The translations under genes and the position numbers were made by a program. Shown here piece by piece: positions 52,222-61,332 of a stretch of DNA of 64,000 bases (positions within the stretch are counted from its first letter, which is position 1; the number at the start of each line of letters is the position of its first letter). The stretch comes from Breoghania sp963678585 (GTDB taxonomy: Bacteria > Pseudomonadota > Alphaproteobacteria > Rhizobiales > Stappiaceae), in assembly GCA_963678585.2 (NCBI GenBank), contig CAXXGA010000002.1, forward strand, positions 1,550,001 through 1,614,000. The letters run 5' to 3'. Under the pieces are notes generated by a model. That model made no database searches, was not told the origin of the DNA, and was given only the letters and a program-made list of their open reading frames with translations.

Positions 52222-53397
52222 TCAGTTCAGCGTGACGGGCAGATTGATGGGGCCACGAAAGCCAAAGCCACGCCACATGACCGCGCCCGGATCAGGCAAC
52301 GTCATGTCCGGGAAACGCTCGAACAACGCAGGCATCATGATCTCGCCCACCGTCCGCCGCGCGATATTCGCACCGGCACAATGGTGCGGACCCGAGCCGA
52401 AGGCCTGATGCAGGTTCTTGGGGCGGAAGACCTGAAAGTTCTCCCCGTCCTCGAACAGGTCCTCGTCCCGGTTGGCGGATGCCTGAATGGTCATCACGAC
52501 ATCGCCCTTGGGGATGTCATAGCCGCCGATCTCGGTATCCGCCGTCACCAGCCGCGAGGAGGCCTGAATGGGCGCGACCCAGCGCACGCCTTCCTCGAAA
52601 GCCGCCCCCCATGCTTCCTGACGGCGCACTTCCTCAAGCTGGTCGGGATTGGTCAAAAGGCCATAGGCGATGGTCGCCATCGCATCGCGCGGCTCGTTGA
52701 TGCCCCCGCCGATGGCGATCTTGATGTTCGCCACGATCTGGCTCCATGGGATCGGATCCGCCGCGTTGACCATGAGCGATAGCGCGGAATCGTTCGGCTC
52801 CGCCCTGTGACGCTCCGCGCATGCCTTGATATGCGCGTCCATTTCCGCATTGGCCCGGTCGGTGACCTCGAAAGGCTCCGGATCCCAGCCGAAATTGCCC
52901 GCACCGTCGATCAGGTTCTGCGACCAGCGCATCATCTGCTCGTCCGTTGCACCCTCAAGGCCCAGAACGTGAATGAGGATACGCGCGGAAACCGGGCCGC
53001 AGATCTCCTTGTAGAGATCCACTGTCTCGCCCTTCTTCAGCCGGTCGATATAGGTCGCGGTGATGTCGCGATAGACCTGCGCCCAGTTCGACTTGATGAT
53101 CTTCGGCGTATAGGCCTTCTGCATCGCCATGCGCTCGCGGCGATGTTCATCGCCGTCCTTGCGCATCAAGGTGTGGGCGTTGAAGGCGCGCTGCATGGGC
53201 GTGTGCGGATCGTCGGAGCTGAAAAGCTCCGGATCGTCCTTCACGCGCTTCGTATCCGCCGCCTTCGTCAGAAAGGTGCGATTTGCGGATTCCACGCGAA
53301 CCACAGGCGTCTCCGCCCGCATGCGTCGGTAAATCGGATAAGGATCGAGCGTGAGTTGATCGAGCCTCACGTCTTTGTCGATCGGTGCCAGAGCCAT
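52222..53397 (-). CDS. Cytochrome P450
   Basis: The start is ATG 53397 (MALAPIDKDVRLDQL). The protein has 391 residues, typical for a soluble bacterial P450. The heme motif FGSGPHHCAG contains the axial Cys. The ExxR region is FEEGVRWVAP. The I-helix reads AIGGGINEPRDAM. The usual acid-Thr pair for O2 activation is Glu-Pro here, so the Thr is missing. With LigAB in the same operon, oxidative O-demethylation or ring hydroxylation of a methoxy- or hydroxy-aromatic acid to a diol is the likely task. The substrate is not proven. Confidence 0.92.
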   Translation of the reverse strand: MALAPIDKDVRLDQLTLDPYPIYRRMRAETPVVRVESANRTFLTKAADTKRVKDDPELFSSDDPHTPMQRAFNAHTLMRKDGDEHRRERMAMQKAYTPKIIKSNWAQVYRDITATYIDRLKKGETVDLYKEICGPVSARILIHVLGLEGATDEQMMRWSQNLIDGAGNFGWDPEPFEVTDRANAEMDAHIKACAERHRAEPNDSALSLMVNAADPIPWSQIVANIKIAIGGGINEPRDAMATIAYGLLTNPDQLEEVRRQEAWGAAFEEGVRWVAPIQASSRLVTADTEIGGYDIPKGDVVMTIQASANRDEDLFEDGENFQVFRPKNLHQAFGSGPHHCAGANIARRTVGEIMMPALFERFPDMTLPDPGAVMWRGFGFRGPINLPVTLN

Positions 53398-53512
53398 AGT
53401 GCGGTCTCCTCCCAAAGAACGCTGGTAAAGGAGCTTTGCAAGTTGGTATCTATCTAGCAACGCGATCCAGCAGATAGAGAAGATCGAAAAATTCGATGGG
53501 AGGAAAACCCGG
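53398..53512. promoter_or_regulatory. Divergent promoter region P450 operon/LysR
   Basis: 115 bp between divergent starts. TTGC (53436-53439) and GCAA (53457-53460) form a 4-bp inverted repeat with AT-rich spacer, a possible LysR-type recognition site. GGGAGGAAAACCC before the LysR ATG serves as its ribosome site. Confidence 0.4.
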
Positions 53513-54442
53513 ATGGCCCGGCACAAGGCGAATGACCCCTACGTCAGCGACCCCTACCAGCTCGACTTCCGCACATTTCATCTGCTGACGGTCGTCCACC
53601 GCGAGAAATCCTTCAGCCGTGCGGCGGAGGCGCTGGGGGTCAGCCAGTCCGTCGTCAGTTACGGCATCGAGAAGCTCCGGCAGGTCTTCGGCGACCCGCT
53701 CTTCGTGCGCGAGGGCGGGCGCACCGTCTCCACGGAGCGCTGCGAGGGGCTGGCGCGCTACGCGAGCGATCTGCTGGCGGAATTCGATTCCATGCAGCAA
53801 CAGCCAAGCTTCGACCCCGCAGAGATCACAGCGACCCTTACCTTTGCCTGCAACTACTATGAGCGCAGCTTCCTGATCCCCGCCGTCGTCGCCCGTCTGC
53901 GACGCGAAGCCCCGCGGCTCAATATCGAGGTAATCGACGCCTCCGGCAGCGGCCACAGGCGACTGCTCGACGGCGAGGCCGACCTGCTGATCGGCCCTTA
54001 CCGGCGCACAGACGCGGCCTTTTTCGAAAAGACCCTGATCCGGGAGCAATATGTCTGCCTGATGGACGCCGGCCACCCGTCAGCCGGGCGCGATCCGACA
54101 CTGGAGGAATATCTCCGCTTTGATCATGTGCTCATCACCTACGGCGGACTGTGGGTCTCGCCCTACGTGCGCGAGATCGAGGCCATGGGCCACCGCCTGA
54201 ACGCCCCGCTCAAGGTTCCGAGCCCCGCCGGGATCGACCGCATCGTCGCCGGTTCCGATCTCGTGGCAACCGTCCCGCGGCGGCTGGCGCAGATACAGGA
54301 TCCGACGCTTGCCATCGTCGCCTGCCCCGTCCACGCGCCGCTGGAGGTGAAAATGGTCTGGAGCGTGCGCAAGCACCACTCCACGCTGATGCAATGGGCC
54401 CGCGACCGCATCGCCGCCACCGTGGCCGAACTCTCGCTCTGA
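53513..54442 (+). CDS. LysR-family regulator (NodD/PcaQ-like layout)
   Basis: The 309-residue protein has an N-terminal HTH at about 20-60 (LTVVHREKSFSRAAEALGV, SQSVVSYGIEKLRQVFGDPL, FVREGGRTVSTERC), a long linker and an effector domain with a NodD-like feel (LLDGEADLLIGPYRRTDAAF). It is divergent from the P450/LigAB/TRAP operon and is its probable activator, sensing the aromatic substrate or a ring-cleavage intermediate. Confidence 0.87.
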   Translation: MARHKANDPYVSDPYQLDFRTFHLLTVVHREKSFSRAAEALGVSQSVVSYGIEKLRQVFGDPLFVREGGRTVSTERCEGLARYASDLLAEFDSMQQQPSFDPAEITATLTFACNYYERSFLIPAVVARLRREAPRLNIEVIDASGSGHRRLLDGEADLLIGPYRRTDAAFFEKTLIREQYVCLMDAGHPSAGRDPTLEEYLRFDHVLITYGGLWVSPYVREIEAMGHRLNAPLKVPSPAGIDRIVAGSDLVATVPRRLAQIQDPTLAIVACPVHAPLEVKMVWSVRKHHSTLMQWARDRIAATVAELSL

Positions 54443-54493
54443 CCCGTTCGCGGCACGCCCCGCATCGCCGGCGACGCACCTTACGGAAGCGTT

Positions 54494-54661
54494 GTGGTCC
54501 GCGTCGCGATGCTCTGCTATTGTCGGGTACTGGGTTACGGCTTCAATCCGCTTACCGTCCATCACGGTTTCGATGACGAGGACCGCATCCGGCTCATGGG
54601 CTATGAGGTCAGCACCACCTTCGGCCAGCGCAAGACCCGTGTTCTTCCGGTCTGCGTGAAC
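54494..54661 (+). pseudogene. Relic of a DUF1365-family gene
   Basis: The frame reads RVLGYGFNPLTVHHGFDDED, then GYEVSTTFGQRKTRVLPVCV. This matches the core of DUF1365 proteins (RVLGYVFNP-S...EV-NTFGE-H-YLLPV). The N-terminal third and everything after the core are missing, and the frame continues into unrelated sequence. DUF1365 genes normally sit directly before a cyclopropane-fatty-acid-synthase gene, as here (cfa starts at 54882). So this is the decayed remnant of the normal operon partner. The flavoprotein gene usually found before it is absent. Confidence 0.65.
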
Positions 54662-54881
54662 GGCGGCGAAGAAAACAGCGCGCCCGAGCGCGCCGGGGAG
54701 ATCTTTGCCCCAGCCGTTAAATCGACCGCCGGAGCCTGCAGCGTCCATCCGAAGGCGTCGGACGCGCCCCTGTCAGACGAATGCGCCCCTCGCCCCTTCA
54801 GCCAGGCGGGCCAGCGCCTGCAGCCGCGCCCGCCCGCACCCTCTTTCGCGACAACTCACGTCGACAAGTCAGGTGATCGGC

Positions 54882-56114
54882 ATGCTTGAAACCTTGACCG
54901 CCAAAGACGCGCCGGTTCGGCGCGGATGGAGAAACCCGCTCTCCGGCATCGCCCGCTACGCCCTGGGCAAATACCTGTGCTGGGAACCCGAAGGCTCGAT
55001 CCTGATCATCCTGCCATCGGGCGAATGCATGCGCTTCGGCCGCAAGGAGGATGACGCGGAGCCCGTGCTGCGGTTTCGCCGTTACCGCGCGTTTGCCAAA
55101 ATCGCCGCCCGCGGCGCGGTCGGCTTCGCCGAAGCCTATATGGACGGCGATGTGGACTGCACGGACCTCACCGAGTTCTTCCGCTTCACCTTGCGCAACG
55201 ACGCGGAGATGGAAGAGGCTGCGGGCCACATCCTGACGTCCAGCCTGCGCGACCGGTTCGCCCACGGTCGCCGCGCCAATTCGCACCGCGGAAGCCGCCG
55301 CAACATCACAGAGCATTACGATCTCGGCAACGCCTTCTACAGCCGGTGGCTCGACGCCTGCATGAACTACTCCAGCGGCCACTACTCCGACGAGATGCAG
55401 ACGCTCGAAGACGCGCAGCGCGAAAAACTCACGCGCATCCTCGACTTGCTGGAGCTTTCGGGGAACGAGAAAATTCTGGAAATCGGCAGCGGCTGGGGCG
55501 CATTCGCGCGCGAGGCGGCGGAGCATCACCGGGTGAACATCGAGGGCCTCACCCTCTCGCACGAACAGCTCGCCCATGCCCGCAAGATGGTCGCCGATCG
55601 CGGGCTGTCCGACAAATGCAGCTTCCGGCTGGAGGACTACCGCGACTGCGACGGCACCTACGACCGCATCGTCTCCATCGAAATGATCGAGGCCGTGGGC
55701 GAGGCTTACTGGCCGCGATATTTTTCCGTCCTCTATGAACGTCTGAAATCAGGCGGCACGGCCGTCCTTCAGGCCATCACCATCGATGAAAACCGGTTCG
55801 AGCAATACCGCCGCTCGCCCGACTTCATCCAGCGCCACATCTTTCCAGGTGGCATGTTGCCGACCGCAACCCTGATCCGGGAACACGCCGAACGCGCGGG
55901 CCTGCACCTCGATCACGTCGCGCGCTTCGGCGCGAGTTACGGCAAGACGTTGCTGGAATGGGGTCGCCGCTTCGAAGCCGCCTGGCCGGAGATTGCGCCG
56001 CTCGGCTTCAACGAACATTTCCGCCGCCGCTGGCGCTACTACCTCGCCTATTGCGAGGCGGGCTTCCGCGAAGGCTCTATCGATGTCGGCTTCTATCGGC
56101 TGCGAAAGGCGTGA
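54882..56114 (+). CDS. cfa: Cyclopropane-fatty-acyl-phospholipid synthase-type methyltransferase
   Basis: The start is ATG 54882 (MLETLTAKDAPVRRG), with AGGTGA 5 bases upstream. The 410-residue protein has an N-terminal lipid-binding region, NITEHYDLGNAFYSRWLD, MNYSSGHYSDEMQTLEDAQ, the SAM motif ILEIGSGWGAFAREAAEHH, and SIEMIEAVGEAYWPRYF with HIFPGGMLPTATLI. It transfers the SAM methyl across a cis double bond of membrane phospholipids, or makes related 10-methyl or furan fatty-acid intermediates. It is preceded by a DUF1365 relic. It appears intact and complete. Confidence 0.9.
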   Translation: MLETLTAKDAPVRRGWRNPLSGIARYALGKYLCWEPEGSILIILPSGECMRFGRKEDDAEPVLRFRRYRAFAKIAARGAVGFAEAYMDGDVDCTDLTEFFRFTLRNDAEMEEAAGHILTSSLRDRFAHGRRANSHRGSRRNITEHYDLGNAFYSRWLDACMNYSSGHYSDEMQTLEDAQREKLTRILDLLELSGNEKILEIGSGWGAFAREAAEHHRVNIEGLTLSHEQLAHARKMVADRGLSDKCSFRLEDYRDCDGTYDRIVSIEMIEAVGEAYWPRYFSVLYERLKSGGTAVLQAITIDENRFEQYRRSPDFIQRHIFPGGMLPTATLIREHAERAGLHLDHVARFGASYGKTLLEWGRRFEAAWPEIAPLGFNEHFRRRWRYYLAYCEAGFREGSIDVGFYRLRKA

Positions 56115-56230
56115 AACCGTCATCACGGCGTCCTGAACCGGATCGTCGCCCGCGCCAGATGCTCCCCGGCAATCAGGCGCGGCGCCCCGCCGATGGGTGA
56201 TTTCTCGCGCCCCTGTAAACGCTGTGCGGA

Positions 56231-57187
56231 TTACGCCAGCCCCACGGCGGAGAAGAAATACGAGTCCGCCGGATCGCGGATCAGTTTCTCTTCTACCTGA
56301 GAGATACCCGTATCGATTTCATGCAGGAACATTTTCGCAAGCGTGGGCGGCTGATCCCAGGTGGGGGTGTAAAGCCAGACATCCATCGACACGCGTACCG
56401 ACAGCGGACGGAAAACGATGCCCTCGTGCCTCTCCCATCCCACAGAGGCGATCGAGGGGACGATTGCAATGCCCGCCCCTTCCGCCACCAGCATGCAGGC
56501 TGCGTCCGCCATCTGTACCTCATAGCGTCCGCCGATCTTTATCCCGTATCGCGCAAATGCCTCTTCCACGACCATGCGCGATTGATCGTCCCGGCCAAGG
56601 CAAACGATCTCTTCGTTTTCCAGTTGCTGCGGCGAAATTTGCGCAGATTCGGTCAGCGGATGGCCGCTGGGCAGAGCGCAGACCATCATGATCCGACGGA
56701 ACGGCTGGCAAACGATCGTGCTCTCGCGCGTCGGCAACAGCGAAAGTCCGAAATCCGCGGCGTGGGAAATCATCGAATTGGGTACATCGATCGAATTTCG
56801 CGTCAGAACCGAAAAACGAACGTCCGGTTTGTCCGAAAGGTACCGGGCTGCACACCAGGGCATAAGCCGCATGCTCAACGCAGGGAAAGCGACGGCGGTC
56901 AGATCCCCCTGCTGAGAATTCTTGATCGCGCGGGCAGTGTTCTCGATCCGGCCCACACCCGTCATGAAAGTGTGCGTCTCGGCAAACAGACGCCGCGCTT
57001 CCGGCGTCGGAACAAGCCGTCCCTGACTGCGCTGAAACAGTTTGAAACCGCAGCTTTTTTCGAACGCTTGAACGAGCTTCGTCACCGCCGGCTGGCTAAC
57101 GAACAACGCCTCCGCCGCTTGCGTGACCGAGCCCGCCTGCATCACCGCGTTGAAAGCTTCGATCTGACGAATATTCGCACGCGCCAT
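56231..57187 (-). CDS. LysR-family regulator (OccR/NocR-like context)
   Basis: The start is ATG 57187 (MARANIRQIEAFNAV). The 318-residue protein has an HTH at about 5-60 (SVTQAAEALFVSQPAVTKLV, FKLFQRSQGRLVPTPEARRL) and a type 2 periplasmic-binding effector domain. It is divergent from the PotD-type binding-protein gene, with a T-N11-A box (57207-57221) 20 bp before its own start. It therefore very likely autoregulates and activates the transporter/dehydrogenase operon, as OccR/NocR do for opines. Confidence 0.88.
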   Translation of the reverse strand: MARANIRQIEAFNAVMQAGSVTQAAEALFVSQPAVTKLVQAFEKSCGFKLFQRSQGRLVPTPEARRLFAETHTFMTGVGRIENTARAIKNSQQGDLTAVAFPALSMRLMPWCAARYLSDKPDVRFSVLTRNSIDVPNSMISHAADFGLSLLPTRESTIVCQPFRRIMMVCALPSGHPLTESAQISPQQLENEEIVCLGRDDQSRMVVEEAFARYGIKIGGRYEVQMADAACMLVAEGAGIAIVPSIASVGWERHEGIVFRPLSVRVSMDVWLYTPTWDQPPTLAKMFLHEIDTGISQVEEKLIRDPADSYFFSAVGLA

Positions 57188-57206
57188 TGAAACCAGGCCC
57201 ATCCAT

Positions 57207-57221
57207 ATAACAATTGGTTAT
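57207..57221. promoter_or_regulatory. LysR box between lysR and the Pot-type operon
   Basis: ATAAC-AATTG-GTTAT is a 5-bp inverted repeat with the T-N11-A spacing of LysR sites, placed 20 bp before the regulator start and 98 bp before the binding-protein start. It is the probable site of the divergent LysR protein. Confidence 0.65.
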
Positions 57222-57318
57222 GGGATATATAATTAAACTCATTTGCCCGATGTCAAGCAGCCGCCCAATCTGGGGGAATAATCAAAAACAAGACAACTCA
57301 TCAGACCAGAGGATTGAA

Positions 57319-58350
57319 ATGGGAAAGAATCTTTTGCTCGCGGCTCTTATGAGCTCCGCGCTCGCGACGGGTGCGTATGCGGCGGATCCGGAAGTCCTGA
57401 CCGTTGGCGGTTACGGCGGCTCCTTCGAAATCATGATGAAGAAGCTCGTTATCCCGGCCTTCGAAAAGGAACATAACGTCAAAGTCGCCTATGTTTCCGG
57501 CAATTCGACCGAAAACCTCGCGCGCCTGCAGGCCCAGAAGGGTGCCCAGGAACTCGACGTCGTGATCCTTGATGACGGCCCGATGTACCAGGCGGACGCC
57601 CTCGGCTTCTGCGCACCGCTTGAGAAGACCCCGATCAAGGATGACGTCTACGATCTGGCCCAGTTCAGCCCCAACGCCATCGGCATGGGCTTCGTCGCGA
57701 CGGGCTTTGCCTACTCCAAGGAATTCTTCGAGAAGGAAGGCTGGGATCTGCCGACAAGCTGGGAAGACCTCAAGGATCCCAAGTACGAAGGTCTGATCTC
57801 GGTTCCCCCGATCTCCAACACCTACGGCCTGCATGCCCTGGTGATGCTGGCCCGCAACGCTGGCGGCGGCGAAAAGGACATCGATCCGGGTTTTGCGGCC
57901 ATGGCTGACGAAGTCGCCCCGAACGTGCTCGTCTTCGAGCCCTCTTCCGGCAAGATGTCCGAACTCTTCCAGAACGGCGAGATCGCCTTCTCGGTGTGGG
58001 GTTCCGGTCGCGTTGCCTCGCTTGCCAACACCGGCTACCCGGTTGACTTCATCTATCCAAAAGAAGGCGCAGTTGCGCTGATGCTCGCCGGTTGCCCGGT
58101 CGTCGACAGCAACGTGCCGGAAGAAGCCCAGGCGTTCATCGACTACCTGCTGCAGCCGGAGATTCAGGTGCAGCTTGGCGAAGCCATGGGTTCCGGCCCG
58201 GTCAACAAGAAGACCGTTCTGCCGCCGAAGCTGGCCGAGTCCCTGCCCTATGGCGAGAAGATCTCCAAGCTCGTCAACGTCGACTGGGACGTCATCAACC
58301 CGCTGCGCCAGGAATGGACCGCACGCTGGGCGCGTGAAGTGGAACGGTAA
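57319..58350 (+). CDS. PotD-type ABC transporter substrate-binding protein
   Basis: The start is ATG 57319 (MGKNLLLAALMSSAL). In-frame upstream codons cover the promoter. The 343-residue protein has a signal peptide cleaved near AYA-ADPE. The fold is that of spermidine/putrescine/opine binding proteins: LTVGGYGGSFEIMMKKLVIP, AYVSGNSTENLARLQAQKG, VVILDDGPMYQADALGFC, WEDLKDPKYEGLISVPP and PEIQVQLGEAMGSGPVNKKT. It is the first gene of the rightward operon. The ligand is probably an amine or opine-like compound, in line with the downstream dehydrogenase. Confidence 0.88.
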   Translation: MGKNLLLAALMSSALATGAYAADPEVLTVGGYGGSFEIMMKKLVIPAFEKEHNVKVAYVSGNSTENLARLQAQKGAQELDVVILDDGPMYQADALGFCAPLEKTPIKDDVYDLAQFSPNAIGMGFVATGFAYSKEFFEKEGWDLPTSWEDLKDPKYEGLISVPPISNTYGLHALVMLARNAGGGEKDIDPGFAAMADEVAPNVLVFEPSSGKMSELFQNGEIAFSVWGSGRVASLANTGYPVDFIYPKEGAVALMLAGCPVVDSNVPEEAQAFIDYLLQPEIQVQLGEAMGSGPVNKKTVLPPKLAESLPYGEKISKLVNVDWDVINPLRQEWTARWAREVER

Positions 58351-58382
58351 TCCTCCGCTGAACGTTTAAAACAACCTCTACC

Positions 58383-58410
58383 TTCCGTGTCCGTGATTAC
58401 GGACACGGAA
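58383..58410 (+). terminator. Strong hairpin after the binding-protein gene (attenuator)
   Basis: TTCCGTGTCCGT-GATT-ACGGACACGGAA is a perfect 12-bp stem 32 bp after the binding-protein stop, followed by GCCGGTTTGTCTTATTCTTC. It probably gives partial termination so that binding protein exceeds the membrane components. The 200 bp that follow before the ATPase gene hold another small repeat (GGGATA-N9-TATCCC, 58497-58517). Confidence 0.6.
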
Positions 58411-58610
58411 GCCGGTTTGTCTTATTCTTCCCAAAACGATTTCCGCTGAATTGATCTCCAGGTCTTTCGATGCCCGTTATCCGGCCTCGAACGCTGGGGA
58501 TATGAATTCTGTATCCCGGATCGTTACGCGCTCTGATGTCGGCAGAGCCCCAAGCACAACCCGGTTGCTTTAGGTGACCCAGTCCAGATTGAACCTGCAA
58601 TGGCGGCGAA

Positions 58611-59668
<1,058 letters not shown>

Positions 59669-59672
<4 letters not shown>

Positions 59673-60529
59673 GCGCTCCCTCGCCCGCGAAGAACTGGCT
59701 GCTCTCAGCCCCCGCGCTGGCGCTCTACGCGGCCTTTCTCCTGACGCCCCTCATCATGACCTTCGTGCTGTCTTTCCACCAGTTCGACTTCTACAAGGGC
59801 ATCGACGATACCTACAGCCTGACCAACTACATGCTGGTCCTCAGCGACAGCTACTATTACGAGATTTTCGGACGCACCTTCGCCATCGCGCTGGTCACCA
59901 CGGCGATCTGCGTGGTGATCGGGGTGCCGCTGTCCTACTTTCTCTCCCGCATGCGCCCCGGGCCGCGCTCGGTAATGATACTGGTCGTGCTGGGTCCGCT
60001 GCTGATTTCCGTTGTGGTGCGCACGCTCGGCTGGGCCATTCTCCTGGGCCGTCGCGGCGTGATCAACGCAGCGCTCATGGACATCGGACTGATCACCCGG
60101 CCGATAAAGATGATGTACACCTCCGGCGGCATCGTTCTGGCGCTGGTGCATGTCATGGTGCCCTTCATGGTGCTGGCGGTGTGGGCCTCGCTGCAACGTC
60201 AGGATCCGGCCACCGAGACGGCCGCCGAGAGCCTTGGCGCGCACCCCTTCACCATCTTCCGCCGCATCGTCGTGCCGCAGGCCATGCCGGGCGTCCTGTC
60301 CGGATCGCTGATCGTCTTCTCCCTGTCGGCCTCCGCCTTCGCCACCCCGGCCATTCTGGGCGGGCGGCGGGTCAAGGTAATCCCGACCGTGGTCCATGAC
60401 GAGTTCATGAACACCCTGAACTGGCCGCTCGGCGCAGCCATCGCCATGCTGCTGATGGCATCCATTCTGGTCATCATGATCTCATGGAACCGGATGGTCG
60501 AAACCCGTTTCGGAAAGGCCCACGCATGA
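59669..60529 (+). CDS. ABC transporter permease (PotB type)
   Basis: The 286-residue protein has six TM segments. The first is SAPALALYAAFLLTPLIM. The EAA loop is ETAAESLGAHPFTIFRRIVV. It forms the channel with the PotC-type protein encoded next. Stops and starts overlap by ATGA on both sides. Confidence 0.9.
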
Positions 60530-61332
60530 GACGCAACGGCCCCTTCGCAAACGCCTTCATCATCGCGTTCGCGCTCTTCATGATCGCGCCGATCGCCGTT
60601 GTGGTGGGCGTTGCCTTCACCCCGACCGGACACCTGGAGTTCCCGCCCAGCGGCATCTCGCTGCGCTGGTTCCGCGCGATCCTCGACAATCCCGATTTCA
60701 TCGAGGCAGCGGTCAACAGCCTTCAGATCGGCGTCCTGTCCGCCACGCTCGCCACGATCCTCGCCGTGCCCGCGGCGCTGGCCATCACCCGGGGCCATTT
60801 CCCCGGTCGCGAGGCGATGCTGGCCTTCCTGATGTCGCCGCTGATGGTTCCCACCGTCGTGCTCGGCATCGCCTTCCTGCGCTTCCTGACGATGGTCGGC
60901 CTGACGGGTTCCTTCATGGGCCTCGTCCTGTGCCATGTCATCATCGTCCTGCCCTACGGATTGCGTCTCGTTCTGGCGTCGCTCACCGGGCTCGACAGAT
61001 CGGTCGAAAAGGCCGCCATCGCACTGGGCGCATCGAACTGGACGGTGTTTCGTCGCATTGTCTTCCCCTCCATCGTACCGGGTATCGTCGGCGGCTGGGT
61101 GCTGGCCTTCATCACCAGCTTCGATGAAGTCACCGTCACCGTCTTCATCGTCAACCCATCCACAACGACCCTGCCGGTCAGACTCTTCAATCATATCGCG
61201 CAGACGACCGATCCCCTCGTTGCTTCTGTCTCTGCGATCGCCGTGCTCTTCACGGTCGGCGTAATGCTCGTGGTTGATCGGCTCTACGGTCTCGACCGCC
61301 TGCTTCTCGAAGAAGGTAAAAATGACAGCTAG
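60526..61332 (+). CDS. ABC transporter permease (PotC type)
   Basis: The start is ATG 60526 (MRRNGPFANAFIIAF). The 268-residue protein has six TM segments with EAA loop KAAIALGASNWTVFRRIVFP. It overlaps potB by 4 bp and the flavoprotein gene by 11 bp. The transporter and the catabolic enzyme are therefore coupled at the translational level, which argues that the imported compound is the dehydrogenase substrate. Confidence 0.9.
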   Translation: MRRNGPFANAFIIAFALFMIAPIAVVVGVAFTPTGHLEFPPSGISLRWFRAILDNPDFIEAAVNSLQIGVLSATLATILAVPAALAITRGHFPGREAMLAFLMSPLMVPTVVLGIAFLRFLTMVGLTGSFMGLVLCHVIIVLPYGLRLVLASLTGLDRSVEKAAIALGASNWTVFRRIVFPSIVPGIVGGWVLAFITSFDEVTVTVFIVNPSTTTLPVRLFNHIAQTTDPLVASVSAIAVLFTVGVMLVVDRLYGLDRLLLEEGKNDS

